NCBI GenBank assembly: GCA_030596265.1
Contig: JAUVKM010000036.1
Span: forward strand, 1 to 11,272
Direction: 5' to 3'
DNA: 11,272 bases
DNA from: Candidatus Cloacimonadota bacterium
Lineage (GTDB): Bacteria; Cloacimonadota; Cloacimonadia; Cloacimonadales; TCS61
Shown here: positions 6,460-11,272 of the stretch, in pieces
Layout of the letters: every line of letters begins with the position of its first letter
How positions within the stretch are numbered: the stretch's first letter is position 1
Position numbers and translations under genes: made by a program
Notes under the pieces: generated by a model
What the model was told of the DNA's origin: nothing
What the model saw: the letters and a program-made list of their open reading frames with translations, nothing else
Databases searched by the model: none

Positions 6460-6581
6460 TTACCTCACACCGACCCTCTCCTACGAGGAGAGGGAGGAAA
6501 AAGTGCGTTTTAATCCTACGCCTGACCCGGTGGAATAAAAAGGGATTCCACAGGTTAAAAAGGCGTAGGTTATTGAGGTAA
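6460..6581 (+). repeat. Nested palindromic element bounded by an 8-bp inverted repeat
   Basis: TTACCTCA (6460-6467) and TGAGGTAA (6574-6581) form a perfect terminal inverted repeat. Inside are a perfect 9-bp hairpin, CCCTCTCCT-ACG-AGGAGAGGG (6474-6494), and a nested stem: CCTACGCC (6515-6522) with GGCGTAGG (6562-6569), then CCTG/CAGG and TGGAAT/ATTCCA within. The element is GC-richer than its surroundings and has no ORF. It resembles a miniature mobile or repetitive hairpin element. It begins two bases after the small membrane gene's stop, so it may also act as a 3'-end structure. Confidence 0.75.
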
Positions 6582-6595
6582 ATTTCAATAAATAG

Positions 6596-6615
6596 CCCAG
6601 TCGTTCACGGCTGGG
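6596..6615 (+). repeat. GTTCACGG hairpin 1
   Basis: CCCAGTCG-TTCA-CGGCTGGG folds into an 8-bp stem with one G-U pair and a TTCA loop. It shares the CGTTCACGG core and loop with the hairpin at 6643-6658, suggesting both belong to one small repeat family. Confidence 0.7.
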
Positions 6616-6642
6616 AATTGATGAAATACACACGAAAAATAA

Positions 6643-6658
6643 ACGCCGTTCACGGCGT
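6643..6658 (+). repeat. GTTCACGG hairpin 2
   Basis: ACGCCG-TTCA-CGGCGT is a perfect 6-bp stem with the same TTCA loop as the preceding hairpin. It lies 42 bases upstream of the recombinase start, inside its probable leader, with the ribosome site AGGAG at 6693-6697 further downstream. Confidence 0.7.
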
Positions 6659-6700
6659 GATGTAGGAGAGAAGAATTTCAAATTATATTAAGAGGAGAAT

Positions 6701-7600
6701 ATGTTAGATAAACTTTCACAACATAATCGTGCAATCTTACAGAATTATCAATATCACCTTAAAGTAGAAAAAGGTCTTTCCAAGAACAGCATTGAAAGCT
6801 ATGAAAATGATATTTGTAACCTGTTTACCCAAGTAAAGAAGGATATTGAGAAAATTACTAACAAGGATATAATTAATTTTTTTGTAACTCTTCAGGAGAT
6901 TGGTCTTACTAATTCAACAGTTGCCCGAAAGCGAAGTTCTATCAGGTCATTTTTAAAATTCTTGATCGAAGAGGAAGTTAAAATATCGGCAGATGTTGAT
7001 GATATCCCAAGTATCAAGCCCTCTCAAAGATTACCCGATGTACTTAGTGTGAAGCAAATGCTGAAACTTCTTGATAGCATTCCTACCGAAAAACCAACTG
7101 ATATGCGTAATAAGGCAATGTTGGAACTCATGTATGCTTCCGGCATTAGGATCTCAGAGACTATAAATCTTTCTATGCACGATGTATATTGGGATGATAA
7201 AGTAGTAAGAGTTTTAGGAAAGGGCGGTAAGCAGCGGGTTGTTCCAATCGCACAACAGTCCTTGAACTATCTTAAGGAGTATTTTGATTCAGCACGTCCA
7301 ATGTTACGGAAAGATAAAAGTACGGACATACTTTTTCTTAATAGATTTGGAAATAAACTAAGCAGAATGGGCGTATGGAAAGTGATTGATAAGATCACTC
7401 AAGAAGCCGGCATTGACAAGCATGTATCACCTCATACATTTCGGCATTCTTTTGCCACACATCTTTTAGAAGCCGGTGCAAATTTAAGAGTTGTACAAAT
7501 GCTGTTGGGTCATTCAAGTATAAATACAACGCAGATCTATATTAATATAGATAATACTTTCATTATACAGGAACATCGGCTTTATCATCCAAGAGGATAA
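6701..7600 (+). CDS. xerD: Tyrosine recombinase XerC/XerD type
   Basis: A 299-residue site-specific recombinase, the usual length for Xer proteins, expected to resolve chromosome dimers at dif during division. Residues about 8-95 form the N-terminal SAM-like DNA-binding domain (GLSKNSIESYENDI). The catalytic domain holds every expected residue: R150 in SGIRISE, K174 in GKGGKQRVVP, H245 and R248 in HTFRH, H271 in LLGHSS, and the nucleophile Y280 in TTQIYI. These numbers lie one or two from the E. coli XerD positions, and the C-terminus ends HHPR-like (YHPRG). XerC versus XerD cannot be settled from one sequence; XerD is the better guess. The start is supported by AGGAG three bases upstream. 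Nothing nearby suggests an integron or phage integrase: no excisionase or att-like pair is visible. Confidence 0.92.
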   Translation: MLDKLSQHNRAILQNYQYHLKVEKGLSKNSIESYENDICNLFTQVKKDIEKITNKDIINFFVTLQEIGLTNSTVARKRSSIRSFLKFLIEEEVKISADVDDIPSIKPSQRLPDVLSVKQMLKLLDSIPTEKPTDMRNKAMLELMYASGIRISETINLSMHDVYWDDKVVRVLGKGGKQRVVPIAQQSLNYLKEYFDSARPMLRKDKSTDILFLNRFGNKLSRMGVWKVIDKITQEAGIDKHVSPHTFRHSFATHLLEAGANLRVVQMLLGHSSINTTQIYINIDNTFIIQEHRLYHPRG

Positions 7601-7628
7601 GGTTGAATTAGCTAACTAAATAGAATTG

Positions 7629-7661
7629 TTGACATTAATAATTAATCAAAAAAAATGTCGA
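7629..7661. promoter_or_regulatory. Inverted repeat upstream of secreted TPR gene
   Basis: GACATT (7631-7636) and AATGTC (7654-7659) form a perfect 6-bp inverted repeat with 17 bases between, extended weakly by TT and GA. The left arm contains TTGACA, a perfect -35 hexamer, but no convincing -10 is found 16-18 bases on. It could be an operator, a promoter of a type I cannot read, or an mRNA hairpin just before the ribosome site. Confidence 0.35.
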
Positions 7662-7683
7662 AGCTTTAAAAATGGAGGGAAAA

Positions 7684-8946
7684 ATGTATAAAAAGATCTT
7701 AATAATATCAATGCTGTTACTCTCGCTTATTATATCTAGTTTGTTTGCAGATAAGTCACTTGAAAGAATAGCAAATGAAAAAGGTGTTGAAGCTGAGACA
7801 TTGTATAATGAGAAAAAATTTGAAGAAGCAGCGCAAGCATTTGAAGCAGCAATTACTAAACTTGAAGAAGCTGTAAAAACGGATGGTATTCCACTTGATA
7901 ATGAGAAAATTTCAAGATGGCTCTTATATGCTTTTCAAGGTTATTATCAAGGAAAAAAGTTTGAGCACGCACTTCAAGTCCAGAATGAAAGAATCAAGAT
8001 GGATCCTGGTAATTATAAACTTATCTCTACTAAAGCTAAGCTTTTAAAAACATATCTAAATAGGGTTGATGAAGCAATTGTAGTTTTAAAAGAATATAAT
8101 ACTGCAAAAAGAAGTTTTAAAGTTGAAAAAAAGATAGCCTCTTATTATCAAGGTATTGAAGACTATGAAAATGCGGTTATTTGGTATAACAAAGCCTATG
8201 AGCAAAAGAAAGATGCAACTGTTATAAAAAATATTGCAGCAATATATCTTATACTGGGCAAGAATAGTGAAGCTATAACTGCTTATGAAGATTTCATCAA
8301 AACTAATCCGAATGAGAGCGTACTTGCCAAGACGTATAAGAATCTTGGTAAATTGTATGAGGACATGAAAAATAACTCTAAATCGATAGAGAATTATGAG
8401 AAATCGATCAATCTTAAATATAGTAGTGATATAACTCTTACTCTAATAATGAAATATTACGAAGGTGAATCTTATGATAAAGCATTAGAGAAGATCGCTC
8501 TTTTCCTTAAGAATAAACCCGGTAATAATGATGCGATCTATTATCGTGCAATGATCCATTTTGATCGTGGTGAGAAAAAAGCAGCAAAAGCAGACTTTCA
8601 AACAATATCTTCTGATCCAAGATATTCTAGATTGGCAAAAGGTTTCATTGAAAGTATAGAATCAGAAGGTCAAACAGCACCATCAAATACTGAAGAAGAC
8701 ATGTTGGAAACTTTATATTCATCTGGTCTTTTAAAGAAATTTAAGGTTGATGTTAATGAAGCTTGGGTTAATCCTTCTGCTTGGGAATCTATTGATTATG
8801 ACACTAAAGTAGGGATTTGCATAAAGTTAGCACAGGAATGTGAAAAAGCTGGATCATCAGGTAGGATTACAATTATTAATAATATGTCTGGCGACAAGTT
8901 AGCAAAGTACAGTCAAGCTTTTGGATATAAGAATTTAAATAAATAA
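7684..8946 (+). CDS. Secreted TPR protein with distinctive C-terminal module
   Basis: The product has 420 residues from ATG 7684, chosen over the in-frame ATG at 7672 because GGAGGG (7674-7679) sits directly before it and the signal peptide then starts MYKKILIISMLLL, with a cut likely after SLFA (residue 22). Six or seven TPR-like repeats follow to about residue 320, for example KKFEEAAQAFEAAI, EDYENAVIWYNKAYEQ, KNSEAITAYEDFIKTNP and ESYDKALEKIALFLKN. The last 60 residues differ: W-x(3)-DYDTK, a helix, then SGDKLAKYSQAFGYK. I recall this pattern (Trp, Lys, then SGxKLAxYS) as a recurring small module at the ends of secreted bacterial proteins, but I know no function for it. The product is probably periplasmic. 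tpiA starts 26 bases after the stop, so the two may be co-transcribed. Confidence 0.85.
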   Translation: MYKKILIISMLLLSLIISSLFADKSLERIANEKGVEAETLYNEKKFEEAAQAFEAAITKLEEAVKTDGIPLDNEKISRWLLYAFQGYYQGKKFEHALQVQNERIKMDPGNYKLISTKAKLLKTYLNRVDEAIVVLKEYNTAKRSFKVEKKIASYYQGIEDYENAVIWYNKAYEQKKDATVIKNIAAIYLILGKNSEAITAYEDFIKTNPNESVLAKTYKNLGKLYEDMKNNSKSIENYEKSINLKYSSDITLTLIMKYYEGESYDKALEKIALFLKNKPGNNDAIYYRAMIHFDRGEKKAAKADFQTISSDPRYSRLAKGFIESIESEGQTAPSNTEEDMLETLYSSGLLKKFKVDVNEAWVNPSAWESIDYDTKVGICIKLAQECEKAGSSGRITIINNMSGDKLAKYSQAFGYKNLNK

Positions 8947-8972
8947 AATCATATGTTTTAAATAGGATAAAA

Positions 8973-9734
8973 ATGAGAAAAACTATAATTGCTGGAAACT
9001 GGAAGATGAATAAGCTCTTCACTGAAGTAGAAGAATTTCTAGATGAGCTTTCAGATAATCTTGAAGAAAAAGAACTTGGTTCTGTAGAAGTAGTTATTTG
9101 TCCTCCGGCTTTGTATTTGGAATTGTCGTCTGATATTGCTGCTGACTCCAAATTTCATATTGGTGCTCAGAATGTTAATGATAATGCCAATGGTGCTTTT
9201 ACTGGTGAAATTTCTGCTGCAATGCTGCATTCAATGGAATTGGAATATTGCATTATCGGGCATTCTGAAAGAAGAGAATATTATTCTGAATCAGATAAAA
9301 TGATAAATGCAAAGTTGAAAATATTACATGAGAATGATATTATTCCGATCTTTTGCATTGGAGAAACATTAAAGCAAAGAGAGCAAGGGATTACTAAGGA
9401 CGTTATTCTCTCCCAACTTAACGGTGGTCTCAAAGATATCTCAATTAATGATAATGTCATGATCGCTTATGAACCAATCTGGGCTATTGGAACAGGTAAA
9501 ACTGCAACCTCACAACAAGCTCAGGAAATTCATGCATTGATCAGGAAATGGTTGGAAGAAAATTATTCCAAAAATATTTCAGAAAAAACATCGATCCTTT
9601 ATGGTGGAAGTATGAAGCCTGAGAATGTGAAGGAACTACTGGATCAACCTGATATTGATGGTGGTCTTATTGGTGGTGCTGCACTTGACGTAACAAAATT
9701 TTCCAGTATGATTGCAACAGCCGTGGAATTATAA
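8973..9734 (+). CDS. tpiA: Triose-phosphate isomerase
   Basis: A 253-residue cytoplasmic TIM-barrel enzyme interconverting dihydroxyacetone phosphate and glyceraldehyde 3-phosphate in glycolysis and gluconeogenesis. The length is normal for bacterial forms. Active-site residues are all in place: N9 and K11 in AGNWKMN, electrophile H97 in CIIGHSERR, and catalytic base E167 in AYEPIWAIGTG. Flexible loop 6 is WAIGTGKTA (170-178), and the phosphate-binding backbone is YGGSMKPEN (210-218) with GGLIGGAALD (230-239). The conserved NGAFTGE (73-79) of the dimer region is also present. A short AGGA at 8965-8967 and neighbouring bases precede the ATG. The hairpin after the stop codon probably ends the transcript. 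Confidence 0.97.
   Translation: MRKTIIAGNWKMNKLFTEVEEFLDELSDNLEEKELGSVEVVICPPALYLELSSDIAADSKFHIGAQNVNDNANGAFTGEISAAMLHSMELEYCIIGHSERREYYSESDKMINAKLKILHENDIIPIFCIGETLKQREQGITKDVILSQLNGGLKDISINDNVMIAYEPIWAIGTGKTATSQQAQEIHALIRKWLEENYSKNISEKTSILYGGSMKPENVKELLDQPDIDGGLIGGAALDVTKFSSMIATAVEL
9685..9712 (+). promoter_or_regulatory. Possible serS promoter inside the end of tpiA
   Basis: TTGACG (9685-9690) and TATGAT (9707-9712) each match 5 of 6 bases of the sigma-70-type hexamers, with a 16-base spacer. The site lies in coding sequence near the tpiA stop and would give serS a leader of about 85 bases containing the hairpin at 9756-9783. Chance matches of this quality are common in AT-rich DNA, so this is tentative. 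Confidence 0.3.
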
Positions 9735-9755
9735 AGATATTAAGAAAATAGATTT

Positions 9756-9791
9756 TAGCCCACGGTTATAAATTCTGTGGGCTATATTTTT
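9756..9791 (+). terminator. Intrinsic terminator-like hairpin between tpiA and serS
   Basis: TAGCCCACGG (9756-9765) pairs with CTGTGGGCTA (9775-9784) over ten positions with one G-U wobble, around a nine-base AT loop. TATTTTT follows. This has the form of a factor-independent terminator for tpiA. It runs straight into the serS ribosome site AGAGGT (9792-9797), leaving no room for a promoter between them. Confidence 0.75.
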
Positions 9792-9803
9792 AGAGGTATG
9801 AAT

Positions 9804-11066
9804 ATGTTAGATATGAAATTTATTCGTGAAAATCCCGAATTAGTTAAGAACGCTATCAATAATAAGAATGAAAAGACCGATCTTAATAAAGTTTTAGATT
9901 TGGATAAAAAAAAACGTAAACTTCAATTTAAATTTGATACAATGCGAGCTGAGCAAAATAGTGTATCAAAGCAGATTCCTGAACTTAAGAAGACAAAGAA
10001 AGATACCTCGGAAATCGTTGCTCAAATGAAAATGATCTCAAATAAAATAAAAGAAATTTCAATCGAGTTATCGAGTATAACTGAGGAATTAGAAACAAAG
10101 CTATTGAATATTCCCAATATTCCTTATAAGGATGTTCCAATTGGCGGGGAATCTGAGAATGAATTTGTTCGAGAGTGGGAAGAGAAAAAGCAATTTGATT
10201 TTAATCCTATCGGGCATCTCGATCTAATTGAAAAAAATAAGTTGTTAGATTTTAAACGAGCTACAAAGCTTTCCGGTAGTGGATTTGTTGGTTATACAGG
10301 GAAGGGTGCTCAAATGGAACGAGCTCTAATTAATTTCATGTTGGACTTCCACATTAATAAACATGCCTATGAAGAAGTGAACTTACCCATATTGGTCAAT
10401 AGACAGGCAATGATTGGAACAGGTCAGCTTCCTAAAATGGAAGATGATATGTATCATGTGGATGAAGATGATCTCTTCCTGGTTCCAACAGCAGAAGTAT
10501 CAGTTACAAATTTTTATGCTCAGGAAATACTTCCGTATGAAAAACTTCCTCAGAAATTCATTTCCTATAGTCCTTGTTTTAGAAGGGAAGCTGGTTCATA
10601 TGGCAAAGAGACGAAGGGGTTGCAGCGTGTTCATCAATTCAATAAAGTAGAAATGGTTCGATTTGTAAAACCTGATACATCTTATGATGTGCTGGAAGAA
10701 ATGTTGAATGATGCCGAAGATATTTTAAAAGCTCTCGGGCTTCATTATAGAGTTGTTACACTTGCAACCGGTGATCTGAGTTTTGCTTCTGCCAAAACTT
10801 ATGATATTGAGGTTTGGGCTCCCGGAGCGGAAAAATATTTGGAAGTATCATCAATCAGTAACTTTGAAGATTTTCAAGCTCGCCGTGCTTCTATTCGTTT
10901 TAGGAATGAAAGTGGTAAAGTTGAATTTGTCCATACACTAAATGGTTCAGGCTTGGCAACTCCAAGAACTTTTATTGCACTTATAGAAACTTATCAAAAT
11001 AAGGATGGAAGTATTGAAATCCCGAAGGCTCTACAACCTTATTTGAATAATCGAATGATATTGTAA
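9804..11066 (+). CDS. serS: Seryl-tRNA synthetase
   Basis: A 420-residue class II aminoacyl-tRNA synthetase that charges tRNA-Ser (and tRNA-Sec where present) with serine. The N-terminus MLDMKFIRENPELVKNAI is the usual start of the family. AGAGGT six bases upstream supports ATG 9804; an in-frame GTG at 9777 falls inside the preceding hairpin and is rejected. Residues about 28-100 form the antiparallel coiled-coil arm that holds the tRNA long variable arm. The catalytic core follows: TAEV (229-232) for serine recognition, motif 2 with CFRREAGSYGKETKGLQR (258-275), and motif 3 with GSGLATPRTFIALIE (381-395), including the ATP-binding R388. The length and motifs are complete and no break is seen. 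A nine-A run inside the coiled-coil coding region (9906-9914) stays in frame. Confidence 0.97.
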   Translation: MLDMKFIRENPELVKNAINNKNEKTDLNKVLDLDKKKRKLQFKFDTMRAEQNSVSKQIPELKKTKKDTSEIVAQMKMISNKIKEISIELSSITEELETKLLNIPNIPYKDVPIGGESENEFVREWEEKKQFDFNPIGHLDLIEKNKLLDFKRATKLSGSGFVGYTGKGAQMERALINFMLDFHINKHAYEEVNLPILVNRQAMIGTGQLPKMEDDMYHVDEDDLFLVPTAEVSVTNFYAQEILPYEKLPQKFISYSPCFRREAGSYGKETKGLQRVHQFNKVEMVRFVKPDTSYDVLEEMLNDAEDILKALGLHYRVVTLATGDLSFASAKTYDIEVWAPGAEKYLEVSSISNFEDFQARRASIRFRNESGKVEFVHTLNGSGLATPRTFIALIETYQNKDGSIEIPKALQPYLNNRMIL

Positions 11067-11194
11067 TTTTTTTACAAATAGCTATATTGATATATTTATA
11101 CAGTTAGGTTTATTGCTTGTCACTATAGTAAAAAAAAGCATAAAATAAATAACAAAAAATTTGACATAAATAAGGTATATTTCAAATTTGCCAA
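11067..11194. other. AT-rich gap after serS, no gene found
   Basis: I find no credible ORF or RNA gene here. An AT-only inverted repeat TTGTAA/TTACAA (11061-11066 with 11072-11077) spans the serS stop codon. A lone TTGACA lies at 11161-11166, and its downstream TATATT is only nine bases away, so it does not make a standard promoter. Confidence 0.5.
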
Positions 11195-11220
11195 ACCTCA
11201 TGCAAGTGAGGTGCTTTTTT
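11195..11220 (+). terminator. Intrinsic terminator-like hairpin downstream of serS
   Basis: ACCTCA (11195-11200) pairs perfectly with TGAGGT (11207-11212) around TGCAAG. GC and six T bases follow. It has the shape of a + strand factor-independent terminator about 130 bases after the serS stop. It could end serS transcription or close a very short transcript of its own. Confidence 0.65.
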
Positions 11221-11272
11221 GTTAGATCATTAGAGATTAATTATAAAGATAGAAGTGTGGTGAGTGAGAGAT

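Noticed and set aside
6481..6681. Minus-strand ORF over the palindrome region
   Set aside because: It runs through stacked hairpins. The residue pattern is a by-product of repeats, and no ribosome site supports it.
6459..6690. CRISPR array
   Set aside because: The hairpins differ in sequence and are not evenly spaced direct repeats with unique spacers.
6701..7600. Phage or integron integrase within a mobile island
   Set aside because: Length, motif spacing and C-terminus are those of housekeeping Xer proteins, and no attachment sites or cargo are visible. I also saw no convincing dif-like site nearby.
8876..9151. Minus-strand ORF across the tpiA start
   Set aside because: Antisense to tpiA, serine-rich from codon shadowing, with no domain.
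9777..9803. Upstream GTG start for serS
   Set aside because: The codon lies in the terminator stem and adds residues not seen in the family. ATG 9804 has a well-spaced ribosome site.
9735..9803. T-box leader for serS
   Set aside because: Too short, no T-box core sequence and no specifier loop.
10414..10650. Second-frame ORF inside serS
   Set aside because: Out-of-frame shadow of the conserved catalytic core.
11187..11215. Cyclic-di-GMP or other riboswitch, suggested by GCCAAACC...GCAAG
   Set aside because: Only one short hairpin followed by T bases; the second helix and the conserved junction bases of the class are absent.

Overview
This is an AT-rich bacterial window in which every supported gene reads on the + strand. 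The organism is probably an anaerobic member of the Fibrobacterota-Chlorobiota-Bacteroidota side of the tree. A Cloacimonadota-like genome would fit the low G+C, the many secreted TPR proteins, the Na+-coupled amino-acid-type transporter and the dense dispersed hairpin repeats between genes. That placement is an inference from style; no rRNA or taxon-specific gene is present.

Layout. (1) Positions 2-2204 hold a very AT-rich cluster: the 3' part of a coiled-coil/TPR envelope protein whose start lies outside the window, a small two-helix membrane protein with a zinc ribbon, and an Apea-like HEPN protein with an Rx4H ribonuclease-type motif. None of the three can be assigned a firm function. (2) Positions 2205-4500 hold a 581-residue neurotransmitter:sodium symporter (NSS/SLC6) gene. 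It is bracketed by two directly repeated copies of a composite repeat: element A (hairpins) followed by element B (a cloverleaf-like palindrome). (3) Positions 4501-6458 hold a secreted TPR protein, which appears to start at an AUA codon, and an overlapping small membrane protein. (4) Positions 6459-6690 are non-coding and packed with nested palindromes. (5) Positions 6701-7600 encode a complete XerC/XerD-type tyrosine recombinase. (6) Positions 7684-9734 hold another secreted TPR protein, with a distinctive C-terminal module, followed closely by triose-phosphate isomerase. (7) A hairpin with a T-run separates tpiA from seryl-tRNA synthetase (9804-11066). (8) The final 206 bases are non-coding and contain a second terminator-like hairpin.

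How the genes relate. tpiA, serS and xerD are housekeeping genes for glycolysis/gluconeogenesis, translation and chromosome-dimer resolution. The symporter would feed a Na+-driven solute economy. The three TPR proteins look like envelope scaffolds. The most unusual content is not protein-coding: a two-part repeat flanks the transporter, its second copy ends next to a 24-base near-copy of the transporter's own 5' coding sequence, and the gap before xerD is palindrome-rich. The HEPN/zinc-ribbon/TPR cluster is the best candidate for an accessory system, but no system can be named from the sequence alone.
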